A stretch of DNA of 64,000 nt from an uncultured Anaerobiospirillum sp. (GTDB taxonomy: Bacteria; Pseudomonadota; Gammaproteobacteria; Enterobacterales; Succinivibrionaceae). Positions 33,480 to 42,009 of this stretch are shown here, piece after piece (within the stretch, counting starts at the first letter, position 1; each line of letters starts with the position of its first letter). Both the position numbers and the translations under genes were made by a program. Below the pieces are notes generated by a model, which ran no database searches, was not told where the DNA came from, and worked only from the letters and a program-made list of their open reading frames with translations. The stretch lies in contig CALXOW010000002.1 in assembly GCA_944390115.1 (NCBI GenBank), forward strand, positions 52,770 through 116,769. Direction: 5' to 3'.

Positions 33480-35380
33480 ATAGGCGTTGATGTGAGGGAC
33501 GTGCAGGCAGTCGTTTCGCGTGTATAATTTACACTCGACCCCCCCCCCATAGATGACTTATTATTTATATTAGAAAAGCCAACAATAATGCAAATAACCT
33601 GCGCACTCTGCTTGACCTCGTTGACCCAAGGGAAGGATTGCCAGGCAAAGTTGATGGTAATACCCTGTTCGTTAAGTGGCGCCCAGAGGTTACGCACCGA
33701 AGTTCCCTTGCAGATCGAATCGGTGGCTACAAAGGCGGTCTTAATGCTCGGATACTGCGCCATGATGTCAGCGGCCTTCTTGAACCAGCAGCCCACATAA
33801 TCGATGTCACCGGCGCTCTGCCACATCGGGCCAAAGACCGCCAGCTGTTCTGCGGTTTGTTCTTTGGTGCGCTTCTTGGAGCCAATAAATGGCGGATTAC
33901 CCATGATGTAGCTGAGCTTTTCGTACGGTACCACTTGCGCCCAAGGCAGGGTCAGGGCGTTACCTTCCTTGATGTTGATATAGGCGGTGAGCGGGAAAAA
34001 TTCGAGCTCATGCTCGATGATCTCGCTAGTCTGCTCAATCATCTGACTTTCAGCAATCCACAGGGCGGTTTTGGCTACGGCGACGGCAAAGTCATTGATC
34101 TCGATGCCATAGAACTGGTCGATGCTCACCTTGATCGGGTCTAAGTCCTCGATGCCCAAGAAGGTCTTGCCGTGGTAGAGCTCGCGGATGACTTCGTTTT
34201 CTAAGCGGCGCAGGCTCAAGTAGGTCTCGGTGAGGAAATTGCCCGAGCCACAGGCTGGGTCAAGGAAGGTGAGGTGGGCGAGCTTTTCTTGGAAGCGCTC
34301 CAAGGCACGGCGTCTTGAGGCCACGGAGTCAAGCTGCCTAATCTTGCTAAACTCGGCTTTGAGATTATCCAGGAATAACGGGTCGATCACCTTGTGGATG
34401 TTCTCAACCGAGGTGTAGTGCATGCCCCCTTGGCGGCGCAGCTCGGGGTTTAAGGTGCTCTCAAAGACCGCACCGAAGATGGTCGGGCTGATCTCACGCC
34501 ACTTGAAGTTGGTGTCAGGGCCCTGGGGATTGCGCAGCAAATCCGCGATTTCTGCGGTGAACTGCGGGATAAGCGCGTCATCATCGGCAAAGAGGTCGCC
34601 GTTGACGTAAGGGAATGCTAGGAGATCCGGATTTTCGTAGGGGTCGCGCTCGTCCTTGGGGGTATTGAGCACGGTAAAGAGCCTCTTTAAGCCGTCGCGC
34701 ATCAGCTCTGGACTGAACTTACCTAAGTAGTCTTGAAAGGCGGTTTCACTCTGAAACAGCCCAGCGTCCTCAGCATAGAAGCAAAAGACCAAGCGCACGC
34801 ACAGCTTGTTGAGACTTTGCTGAGCCAAGGTGCTGTCCGGATCGTGGTACTGTGCGGCCAGGAGACGATAGAGCTTGGAGACTACGGTGCCAGCTTGCAC
34901 CGAGAGGTCCTCACGCTCCTTGGGGATAGTGCGGTCATCCTGGACCAAGAAGCTTAAGCGGTAGTACTCGTGCTCAAAGTCAGCAAGCGCCACCGTAGCG
35001 GTCGGACCCGTGCCTGCTTGGTTCATATCGTAGATGACAAACTGGTCGAAGTTACAGGTCACGATATAGCGCGCCCGCTTGTCATAACTTAAATCGGCGT
35101 TGTATCTCTTGGCTTGTTCATAAGCAGTGGTGAGGTCGATGCCACGGCTTTTTTGCTCGATTAAAACGTGGGTCGACTCGATATAGGCATCGATATAGCC
35201 ACTTTTAGCTTTGTCGGGCTTGGGCTCAAAGTCAATAAAGTCCAGCGGCCTTTCGATGCCAAAGACGCGCTGGAGCAGGTCAAGCCAAAAACTTTGATTC
35301 TGGCCCTTCTCGTAGTCCTTCCTTCTGAGCCAATCACGGGCAAAGTTTTTAGCGGCGATGCGTTGCTCGGTTGGGGTCAT
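33230..35380 (-). CDS. N-terminal part of MmeI-like type IIG/IIL restriction-methylation enzyme (frame-interrupted)
   Basis: Single-chain restriction-modification enzyme. The nuclease site is YIDAYIESTHVLIEQKS (D64, E75, K77, a PD-ExK pattern). The gamma-class N6-adenine methylase has FLDPACGSGNFL (motif I) and YIMGNPPFIGS (motif IV). The native frame runs to about residue 610, then meets a G10 tract (33539-33548). After that this frame reads about 100 unrelated residues to a stop at 33230, while the true continuation is in another frame ending at 32520. The current allele therefore lacks its target-recognition part. One added G or two lost G would restore the frame. Located in an accessory stretch. 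Confidence 0.85.
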   Translation of the reverse strand: MTPTEQRIAAKNFARDWLRRKDYEKGQNQSFWLDLLQRVFGIERPLDFIDFEPKPDKAKSGYIDAYIESTHVLIEQKSRGIDLTTAYEQAKRYNADLSYDKRARYIVTCNFDQFVIYDMNQAGTGPTATVALADFEHEYYRLSFLVQDDRTIPKEREDLSVQAGTVVSKLYRLLAAQYHDPDSTLAQQSLNKLCVRLVFCFYAEDAGLFQSETAFQDYLGKFSPELMRDGLKRLFTVLNTPKDERDPYENPDLLAFPYVNGDLFADDDALIPQFTAEIADLLRNPQGPDTNFKWREISPTIFGAVFESTLNPELRRQGGMHYTSVENIHKVIDPLFLDNLKAEFSKIRQLDSVASRRRALERFQEKLAHLTFLDPACGSGNFLTETYLSLRRLENEVIRELYHGKTFLGIEDLDPIKVSIDQFYGIEINDFAVAVAKTALWIAESQMIEQTSEIIEHELEFFPLTAYINIKEGNALTLPWAQVVPYEKLSYIMGNPPFIGSKKRTKEQTAEQLAVFGPMWQSAGDIDYVGCWFKKAADIMAQYPSIKTAFVATDSICKGTSVRNLWAPLNEQGITINFAWQSFPWVNEVKQSAQVICIIVGFSNINNKSSMGGGSSVNYTRETTACTSLTSTPICSQAPIFSHSSKKLRSFPPLAPTAVTSRLMTAITCSRSSKKRIFSSASRKLRPTFIRGMAPMSLLPVPHAIVCGWATPLILS
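33539..33548. repeat. G10 homopolymer (C10 on plus strand) inside the restriction-methylation gene
   Basis: Ten identical bases lie exactly at the point where the coding frame switches. Counting codons, a tract of 8 or 11 G would join both halves in frame; 10 G leaves the gene off. This is the classic arrangement of a slipped-strand phase switch. An assembly or sequencing error in the homopolymer is the alternative. Confidence 0.8.
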
Positions 35381-35434
35381 GCGCTCTGATCCTCAAATGA
35401 GAGCGCACAGCTCAAGCTGCTTGGTTAGGAGGGA

Positions 35435-36067
35435 TTAGGCTTGGTGGCTTTGGTCGACGCCCGCTAGCTGATCGACCGTGGCCCAGCACAGGCGCACAAA
35501 GTGCTCCATGAAGTACTTAACTTCGGGCATGCGTGCGCAATAGTCCTCAAGCACGTGGTCTAAGCGCTCTTTGACGTGAGAAAATTCTTGGTTCGAGAAT
35601 CGTAACTCATCGTTAGCTTTGATGTAAGCGGCCAAGGTGTCGGCGGCCTTGACGATCGCCTTTTGCTCCTCGTCGACTTGGTCTTGGATGATGAGAGGCG
35701 TAAAGTCTGCTTGCAGGCACTCAGGCAGCGTGGCCACGCACTCCTCTTCGGCGTTGTGCTCGATGAGCTTGTACTGGCGCGTAAACTCAGGATTTAAGTA
35801 CTTGGTGGCGGAGTTAAGGTCTTGGAGCTTGCTCTCTGAGACCTCGTGGTAGAGCGCCAGGACCGCGACGCGCTCGGCGTTGACGTTGCCGCCAAACAAG
35901 CGGTTTTTAATCACGGCGAGCATATGGGCGATGACCGCCGTTTGGTGGCTGTGCTCGGAGACATTCTCCTCGCGGAAGTTGTGCATCAGCGCCCAGCGCT
36001 TGATGAGCGACATGCGCACAATCCACGCCAAGAAGGTACTTTCTTCAGCTGGGGTTAAGTTAGTCAT
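35435..36067 (-). CDS. YfbR-like HD-domain 5'-deoxynucleotidase with HD changed to HE
   Basis: A 210-residue protein aligned by eye with E. coli YfbR, which dephosphorylates deoxyribonucleoside 5'-monophosphates. The metal-site residues H39 (NVSEHS), H74 and D143 (KAADTL), and active-site E78 and D83, match the YfbR positions. The second half of the HD pair is Glu (LYHEVSE, residue 75) where the family has Asp. GDLPTP of YfbR reads QDLNSA here. The enzyme may be altered in metal choice or activity. ATG 36067 follows GGAGGA; an in-frame start 13 codons upstream lacks a ribosome site. Confidence 0.82.
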   Translation of the reverse strand: MTNLTPAEESTFLAWIVRMSLIKRWALMHNFREENVSEHSHQTAVIAHMLAVIKNRLFGGNVNAERVAVLALYHEVSESKLQDLNSATKYLNPEFTRQYKLIEHNAEEECVATLPECLQADFTPLIIQDQVDEEQKAIVKAADTLAAYIKANDELRFSNQEFSHVKERLDHVLEDYCARMPEVKYFMEHFVRLCWATVDQLAGVDQSHQA

Positions 36068-36148
36068 GGGGTCCTCCGTTGTTTGAGTTTTACCCCATTG
36101 TGCCACGGCCTTACCCCCAGATGATGAAATTGGGCCTTCAGTGCCAAG

Positions 36149-36421
36149 CTAGGCTTTCCTTGGTGTGCTTTGCTCCAGCACTTTTTGCGGAAAGCACTCC
36201 CGCAGATGTTTTAGATAAACTTCAGCGCGCTGGGCTTGCTCTTTGACCAGCTCCACTTGCTCCAAGTACTCGTCAATACGCGCTAAGAGCCAGGCATCGC
36301 CTTTTTCCGGATGCTGCTCAAACTCGATAAAGCGTGCGATGCACTCGAGCTTCATGCCGTTGACGCAGCAGGTGGTGATGAAGTTCAGGCGCTCGACCGC
36401 CTCTTCGCCGTAATTGCGCTG
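36149..36421 (-). pseudogene. Truncated MerR-family regulator remnant
   Basis: From 36421 the minus strand reads QRNYGEEAVERLNFITTCC then VNGMKLECIARFIEF, the end of a MerR DNA-binding domain, followed by a coiled-coil dimerisation helix to the stop at 36149. An in-frame TAG (36422-36424) precedes it and the N-terminal helix-turn-helix is missing. Only about 90 of the expected 120-140 residues remain. The 67-residue frame from ATG 36355 could be translated but lacks DNA-binding residues. Confidence 0.65.
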
Positions 36422-36534
36422 CTAAGCCTTGGTGCTGGATTTTGGTCTACGCATGAGTCCAGCGTTTGATTTGTGCCTGCGGCTTGGGGTTTATTGGTGC
36501 TCAGCTGAAAGGTTTTAGCTTACTGTCTTTAGCT

Positions 36535-37125
36535 TTAGGTTCCGATGTAAACGTAACCAGGATCGCTATATGATCTCATTGAATCGAAACCAAAATTGCT
36601 TGGCAAATCGGTGTCATCGTCATTATAGGACTCATACTTTCTTCTGGATGCGCGTGGTGAGCTGAAAGGAATGTCCTCATCATCCTCATTATCGTCATTG
36701 TTGGAGGAGAGTGACGAGCTGAAAGGAGTGTCCTCATCGGCGCCATTGCTGGAAGCATCTGGCTGGGGGTAAGGTGGCCAGACCGAGTATGCTGGGGCAC
36801 TGCCATAAGGAGCTACCTTCTTGGTGCCATTACTGGAGATACGCTGAGGGTAAGGCGACATGACGTTGCTGGGGTTTGCTGAGGTGCTGCTAAATGGAGT
36901 GTCAAACTCGTCATTCAACTCGCTTTGAGTTCGGTCTCTTGCAATCTCCTCGTCCCGTGTGTCGAGCTCTTGCAAGCCCTGTCTGATCGCTTCTAGTTCG
37001 TCAGCTAACTCTTGTTCGCGCTGTTCAAGATAGCTTCTCACATCGTAGCCGCGCTCTTGCAGCTCACTAAAGCTATCTACCTTGAGCTTACGCATTAAGC
37101 CCGCTAAGTTGTACACCTGTTTCAT
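36535..37125 (-). CDS. Acidic repeat protein of unknown function with D(T/I)PFSS motifs
   Basis: Not recognised. 196 residues. Residues 1-70 are helical and charged, probably a coiled coil (SYLEQREQELADELEAIRQ). The rest is disordered and Ser/Pro/Asn/Asp-rich, with three copies of an acidic stretch followed by DTPFSS (75-80, 132-137) or DIPFSS (151-156) and a degenerate DTDLPS (171-176). The DEDIPF word resembles the acidic C-terminal tip of single-stranded DNA-binding protein, though here it is internal. GAGGG before the ATG decides the start. It begins 20 bases after the PLD-like gene ends, so the two form a likely operon. Confidence 0.7.
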   Translation of the reverse strand: MKQVYNLAGLMRKLKVDSFSELQERGYDVRSYLEQREQELADELEAIRQGLQELDTRDEEIARDRTQSELNDEFDTPFSSTSANPSNVMSPYPQRISSNGTKKVAPYGSAPAYSVWPPYPQPDASSNGADEDTPFSSSLSSNNDDNEDDEDIPFSSPRASRRKYESYNDDDTDLPSNFGFDSMRSYSDPGYVYIGT

Positions 37126-37145
37126 AGTGCAGCCCTCTTTGTGAC

Positions 37146-37922
37146 TTAAATGAGTTCGGTGGTTACCGCATCCCGTGCCGTCCACGGGTTAATCCAGTCA
37201 CTCTCCCAATTAAGTGGATCTCCTTTCAGGTAGATAATCTGCGCTTCGCAGATGAATGCTTCGGCAATCTTAGGGTCGTGGATCACGACGGCGTTTTCTA
37301 AGGAGTTGAGTGACATGGCCGTGAAATTGAGCGATCCCGTCCACACAGAGGTAGGTTGATAGGTGTCGTGCTTGTCGCGCTGCAAAAACGCCAAAAACTT
37401 ATTGTGCATTTTAGGGACGCGATACATCTGGGTCGGCACGCAGTAGCCAAAGCTGCGCACCGGCGCTAAATGCGTGAGCTTCTCGGGGTACAAAGCCTGG
37501 TCAAATGGTCCAACCGGTACCTTGCTGCCGTCAAAAGGTTTGAGGGCATCATAGGCCTGGTGTAGTGTGGCTTTATCGCTGGCGGTCAGTGTCGATTTAA
37601 GATCAGGGCGCAGGAAATCCTCTTTTTGCACAACAAGCAAGGTTTCCTTTTGGGCTAAAGCCGCGAGGATATCGAGGTCGGTAATCCATGCAACCGCACC
37701 AATCACCATATCAGCAGATGCAATCTGCTCGAGCAGATGATCCTTTAGATCCCGAAAAAACACCTCCACATTCGCACTGGCTATTGAGTGATCGTAGGTC
37801 ACAAGCTCGTTGAGGTCCGTAAAATCATCACGGTCATTGTGCCGTTTTAGCCATCTGCGTCCAGCGCCTTCGCCGTTAGATGGCGCGTACTTGGGTGCTT
37901 GCTTCGCCGGTATTGGATACAT
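37146..37922 (-). CDS. Phospholipase D-like domain protein
   Basis: A 258-residue protein with one PLD-type catalytic half-site: H173-x-K175 (KMHNKFLAF), then WTGSLNFT (195-201) and NSLENAVVIHDP. Residues 50-100 (VFFRDLKDHLLEQIASADMVIGAVAWITD) match the first strand-helix of PLD-like nucleases, where such proteins often start with a damage-sensing or recruitment domain. With a single motif it would act as a dimer, likely on nucleic acid. The start is uncertain: ATG 37922 has AAGGAG about 11 bases upstream. It is followed by the acidic repeat protein and lies close to a restriction gene, so a defence role is possible but unproven. Confidence 0.7.
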   Translation of the reverse strand: MYPIPAKQAPKYAPSNGEGAGRRWLKRHNDRDDFTDLNELVTYDHSIASANVEVFFRDLKDHLLEQIASADMVIGAVAWITDLDILAALAQKETLLVVQKEDFLRPDLKSTLTASDKATLHQAYDALKPFDGSKVPVGPFDQALYPEKLTHLAPVRSFGYCVPTQMYRVPKMHNKFLAFLQRDKHDTYQPTSVWTGSLNFTAMSLNSLENAVVIHDPKIAEAFICEAQIIYLKGDPLNWESDWINPWTARDAVTTELI

Positions 37923-38087
37923 TCTGCCGATGACTCCTTGAGTTTTACGTGTTTCCAGCAACTCATGTACCCAAAAAGAATGCCACGGCTCAAGCGCCCA
38001 CGCCCGCACCTATGCCCGCGTTTTGAGCTTGGCGCGAGCTGGAGATAAAACTGCCATTTATTGCCGTTAGGTGGGGCGGCAGAGTGG

Positions 38088-39281
38088 TTATTGGCGCTCG
38101 GCTGAGAGGTAGCAGCCTAAGACCTTGAGGTTGGTGGTGTGCTCCTTAAGCTGATCTAAGATCTCTTGCATTACTGGGGTGTCGAGGTTGGCCTCAACGT
38201 CGGCAAAGAAGATCTCCTCCCATACCTCGCGACTCTTGGTCTCCATTGGGCGTGAGTAGAGCTTGGTTAAGTTGATGTTGTGGGCGCTGAACGCATTGAG
38301 CACCGCAATGAGTGAGCCTGGGGTGTACTTCTTGGTGCTAAAGAGAATGGAAGTCTTAGCCTCGAGGTTGTTAGGTATCGTGACTGGCGTCTTGCTTAAG
38401 ATAATGAAGCGGGTGTAATTGCTCTTATTGTTGGCAATGTCGCTCACCAGTGGCTGTAAATCGTAGTAGCGCGCGGCGTGCATCGAGCCTAGGGCGACGG
38501 CGCTTGGATCATTTAACTCGGTGATCTTGGCCATGGCCTCAGAGGAGGCATGGGTGTAGATGATCTTAGCGTGGCTTAAGTGCTCCTTTAAGAACTTGGA
38601 GCATTGCGCGACCGGCTGGGGGTGCGAGTAAATCGTCTTGATCTTGGAGTAATCGATTTGGGTGGTGCCGCTTTGCTGCGTGGTCGCTGTGGCATCGTGC
38701 GGCAGCGCCAAGATCGAGTGGTCGATTGGGTAGAAAATTTCGCCTACGATGTGCGCCGTCATCGTCTGCATGATGTCGACCGACTCGTTGATCGAGCCTG
38801 AGTTGGAGTTCTCAATCGGCATCACGCCGTACTCGCAGGTGCCGCTTTCCACCAGCGCCACAATCTCATCAAAAGAAGCGCAGGAATGCTCCTCCATGCG
38901 TCCTTCATAGGCCTCAAAGAAGCGATGGGTCGCAAGATGTGAGTAGGTGCCCTTGGTGCCTAAGTACGCCACCGAGGTGTTGCGGGTGACATCAACGCCG
39001 TTGACCGCCTCGACGATATAGCTTTGCTCATAGGATACGGTGTGGGCCATGATGAGCTCGTAGACGTCGTGCACCATGCTTGGGCTTATGCCTGCTGCCA
39101 CAGCTTTATTCATCAGGGTGGAGAGCTTTTGACCCTCGCGGAGCTTATCGACGATCCCTTGGTTGTGGGCTAATTTGTAGCGAGCCACATCGCGCGCGAC
39201 CTCTTGGCGTTGTTGCAGTAAAGAGATGATCTCACTGTCAATGGCATCAATGGCATCACGACAATCCAGTAAATCGCGCAT
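38088..39281 (-). CDS. pheA: Bifunctional chorismate mutase/prephenate dehydratase (P-protein)
   Basis: Makes phenylpyruvate from chorismate in phenylalanine synthesis. The 397-residue protein has an AroQ chorismate mutase domain (about 1-85, RDAIDAIDSEIISLLQQR), a dehydratase domain (about 105-290, VAYLGTKGTYSHLA, GVMPIENSNSGSINE, and the catalytic-Thr motif YTRFII) and a C-terminal ACT domain for phenylalanine feedback (about 305-395, PGSLIAVLNAF and KLYSRPMETK). Domain order and length are as in other gammaproteobacteria. No leader peptide rich in Phe codons was found upstream. Confidence 0.95.
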   Translation of the reverse strand: MRDLLDCRDAIDAIDSEIISLLQQRQEVARDVARYKLAHNQGIVDKLREGQKLSTLMNKAVAAGISPSMVHDVYELIMAHTVSYEQSYIVEAVNGVDVTRNTSVAYLGTKGTYSHLATHRFFEAYEGRMEEHSCASFDEIVALVESGTCEYGVMPIENSNSGSINESVDIMQTMTAHIVGEIFYPIDHSILALPHDATATTQQSGTTQIDYSKIKTIYSHPQPVAQCSKFLKEHLSHAKIIYTHASSEAMAKITELNDPSAVALGSMHAARYYDLQPLVSDIANNKSNYTRFIILSKTPVTIPNNLEAKTSILFSTKKYTPGSLIAVLNAFSAHNINLTKLYSRPMETKSREVWEEIFFADVEANLDTPVMQEILDQLKEHTTNLKVLGCYLSAERQ

Positions 39282-39423
39282 GGAACCTCCAAGAGCAGGG
39301 CGGTGGCCGGTGGCGTGGGGCTAGGACTAGACTAGCGTGGGGCTAGTGCCGGGAGCGTAGGTCTAGGATCTAGAGCGGTCTTGGACTTAGAGCAGTCTCG
39401 GGCCAACCGGGCCTAAAAACGAC

Positions 39424-39447
39424 AAAGGGCGTCATCTGACGCCCTTT
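39424..39447. terminator. Terminator after the Bax-inhibitor-like gene
   Basis: AAAGGGCGTCA and TGACGCCCTTT form a perfect 11-bp stem with a two-base centre, 87 bases past the stop at 39534. It also insulates pheA from upstream transcription. Confidence 0.75.
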
Positions 39448-39533
39448 AATCTTAAGAAGATGTGTGCCCTCAATCAATGCACTTGCCTGACGGTTGCCTT
39501 GTTATGGGGCACGAAATGCGGTGCTAGCTACTC

Positions 39534-40283
39534 TTACTCGCGGTTGACGATCGAGAGGAGACGTAAGATCTCGACGTAGAGCCAGCAGATAGTGACTAAC
39601 AGCGAGAAGGAGCAATAGTACTCAAAGTACTTTGGCAGGCCTTCGTTGACCGACTGCTCAATCATGTCGAAGTCTAAGACTAAGTTCAGAGCAGCAATGG
39701 TGCATACAGCCAGCGAAACGATGATGGCAAAAGCACCGGTGCTTGGTAACAGTGGGAAGCCAAAGAGATTGCAGATGAAGTTCAGAAGATACAGGATCGC
39801 AATACCGCAGGTAGCGCCAATTACGACGCTGCGGAAACGGGCGGTAGGGACGATCAGACGGAACTTCCATAAGGCCAGCATTGCCATCAAGACGACAAAG
39901 GTCGACATCACGGCAGTGGCGACAATGCCTGGGTACTTGAACTCAAAAACGGCCGATAAGGTACCTAAACCGGCACCCTCGCAGATCGCATAGAGCGGAG
40001 CGGTGATCGGGGTGGATTGTGGCTTGAAGATCGCGATCATGGCTACGACGACTGCCGCGATGATCGAGCCGTACATCAGCAGGCTTGGGGTGGCTTGGTT
40101 CTGGATGATATAGCCTAAGCTATAAATCATGCTGCCGTAGCCGACGATGAAGGTAATGGCGACCAAGAAGATGGACTTGGTCGTGGTGCCGGATAAGGTG
40201 GCAGTCTCGCCTAAGCCGCCGAAGTTAAACTCACCTGAGGCAGCACGGTCGAGCACACCCATGGCTGGATTTGATGATGCCAT
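39534..40283 (-). CDS. Bax inhibitor-1/YccA-like membrane protein
   Basis: An inner-membrane protein of 249 residues with seven likely helices. The pattern YPGIVATAVMSTFVVLMAMLAL...RFRSVVIGA and the C-terminal GLPKYFEYYCSFSLLVTICWLYVEILRLLS matches the bacterial Bax1-I (PF12811-like) group. The acidic residues of the conserved D-pair are present (LDFDMIEQ). Physiological role in bacteria is unclear; calcium leak is proposed for relatives. ATG 40283 has GGAG six bases upstream; ATG 40295 lacks a ribosome site. Confidence 0.85.
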   Translation of the reverse strand: MASSNPAMGVLDRAASGEFNFGGLGETATLSGTTTKSIFLVAITFIVGYGSMIYSLGYIIQNQATPSLLMYGSIIAAVVVAMIAIFKPQSTPITAPLYAICEGAGLGTLSAVFEFKYPGIVATAVMSTFVVLMAMLALWKFRLIVPTARFRSVVIGATCGIAILYLLNFICNLFGFPLLPSTGAFAIIVSLAVCTIAALNLVLDFDMIEQSVNEGLPKYFEYYCSFSLLVTICWLYVEILRLLSIVNRE

Positions 40284-40735
40284 ATTGGACTCCATTAAAG
40301 AAAACTATCTGCTAATTCTAGCAAAGCAAAATTAGGACACACTTTGCATTGTAGCTTTTTTCTCATTAATGTGAGGTTGCACGCAAGGATTTTCAAGCTG
40401 GGGGCGGGGCTTTCCTTGCGCCCTTAGCGTGCATTTTTAAGCGGTTTTGTGAGGTAGGTTGGGTTTCACTGCCATACTAGTTTACAAGTTGCGCCCAGGC
40501 GCTTAGCATGTGTACTGGGCTTTTTTCAGTTTTTTTTGTTCCTAGTTTTGTGAGAAATGCCCCTTTAGGCGGCGGCTTTTGTCGCTAAGATCTTTTGTCT
40601 AGGAGCGCTTGGGCTCGTACCGGGGTGGACAAGGTGTCCTGATAAGGGTGTCCTGATAAGGGGAGCTTGTCCTTAGGTGGTGTGATACGGGTTAAGCCAA
40701 GCCGTGCAAAGTTCGTTTTGATTTAGGAGTGTGAC
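40284..40735. other. Non-coding divergent region upstream of kdgK
   Basis: No gene seen. It contains a duplicated AAGG(G/T)GTCCTGATAAGGG-type word near 40631 and 40646, T-rich stretches at 40525-40545, and the AGGAG ribosome site of kdgK. Promoters for both flanking genes must lie here but none is clear. Confidence 0.4.
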
Positions 40736-41692
40736 ATGGCCAAGGGTTTATTACTGGCAGGCGAGCCAATGGGCTTATTGATTGCGCAAAGCGAAGGTTC
40801 GCTTGAAAGCGTTGCGGGCTACTCGCTGGCAGTAGCGGGCGCTGAGTTCAACGTAGCCACGGGCGCAGCACGTTTAGGCCACTACGTTTCCTATTTAACC
40901 AAGCTTGGTGATGATCCATTTGGCAAGCTCATTGCCCGCACTTTACGCAACAATAAGATCGACGATGGTAACGTCCTGTACACCAAGGAGCGCACCACCG
41001 GCTTCATGTTAAAGAGCAAGGTCTCCAAGGGCGACCCTGAGATTTTCTACTTCCGTAAGGGCTCGGCTGCTTCGACCTTATCCTCCGAGGACGTTGAGCA
41101 TATCGACTTCTCCAAGTTCTCGCATGTGCACTTAACCGGTATCTTCCCAGCCTTAACTGAGTCGACCCGTGGTGCCATGATGACCCTGATCAAGAAGGCC
41201 CGTGAAGCTAACCTCTTTATCTCCTTTGACCCGAACTTACGTCCACAGCTGTGGCCATCCCAAGAGGTTATGGTCAAGACCTTAAATGAGCTTGCTACTT
41301 ACGCTGACTTAGTCCTGCCAGGTGAGGGCGAGGGCAAGATCTTATGCGGCAGCGAGGATGCCCACAAGATCAACGACTTCTATCAGTCGTTAGGTGCCAA
41401 GATGGTCGTAACCAAGTTAGGCCCTAAGGGTGCCTTAGTCCGCAATGGCGACCAAGAGAGCACCGTCCCAGGCTTCATTATCGATAAGGTGGTAGATACC
41501 GTCGGTGCCGGTGACGGCTTTGCTTGCGGCGTGCTCACGGGCCTGATGGAAGGCTTAAGCTTAGAGCAGGCAGCTGAGCGTGGCTGCGCAATCGGTGCTA
41601 TTCAGTGCACCTTCTCAGGCGATAACGAAGGCCTGCCAACCCCAGAGCTGTTAAAGGCCTTCATGGACAGCCACAAGCGCGTTGAGCTGTAA
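40736..41692 (+). CDS. kdgK: 2-dehydro-3-deoxygluconokinase (PfkB family)
   Basis: Phosphorylates 2-keto-3-deoxygluconate to KDPG in hexuronate degradation. The 318-residue PfkB-fold protein has AGAEFNVATGAARLG (substrate side), FDPNLRPQLWP, and the anion-hole/catalytic motif DTVGAGDGFACG near residue 255. The next gene encodes a KDPG aldolase, which completes the pathway and supports the substrate. AGGAG eight bases before the ATG supports the start. The 317-base gap to the aldolase with a hairpin suggests separate or attenuated transcription. Confidence 0.92.
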   Translation: MAKGLLLAGEPMGLLIAQSEGSLESVAGYSLAVAGAEFNVATGAARLGHYVSYLTKLGDDPFGKLIARTLRNNKIDDGNVLYTKERTTGFMLKSKVSKGDPEIFYFRKGSAASTLSSEDVEHIDFSKFSHVHLTGIFPALTESTRGAMMTLIKKAREANLFISFDPNLRPQLWPSQEVMVKTLNELATYADLVLPGEGEGKILCGSEDAHKINDFYQSLGAKMVVTKLGPKGALVRNGDQESTVPGFIIDKVVDTVGAGDGFACGVLTGLMEGLSLEQAAERGCAIGAIQCTFSGDNEGLPTPELLKAFMDSHKRVEL

Positions 41693-41758
41693 GAGCGGGC
41701 GCGGTACTGGCACGAGCGCGCCCTTGGGCTCTGCGCGGGTGCTCAGTGCTATTGCCCC

Positions 41759-41781
41759 ATTGCGGCGCGGGACGCCGCAAT
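41759..41781 (+). terminator. Possible weak terminator after kdgK
   Basis: ATTGCGGCG and CGCCGCAAT form a perfect 9-bp stem with a five-base loop, followed only by TTGTGG. Partial termination between kdgK and the aldolase gene is plausible. Confidence 0.5.
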
Positions 41782-42009
41782 TTGTGGCCTAGATTACGAC
41801 TAGGCTCAATGGTAATTGGCCTAGGGCCTAGGCTTTGCTAAGCTAGCTTTGTTTTCTCCTGCCCTCTGCGCCGAGACAAGGTTTGTGCGCAAGAAGGTGG
41901 GTTATTGGGCAACTAAGTGTTTGCAGGTGTGTTGCACTTGGTTGCTTGGCCCCCAACTAATAACGGCGTGCTCTTTTTTTGGGGAGTAGGCCGTAGCAGA
42001 GGATTTTCC

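Noticed and set aside
39282-39533. Phe-rich leader peptide and attenuator for pheA
   Set aside because: The hairpin at 39424-39447 is explained as the terminator of the upstream gene; no short frame with Phe codons was found.
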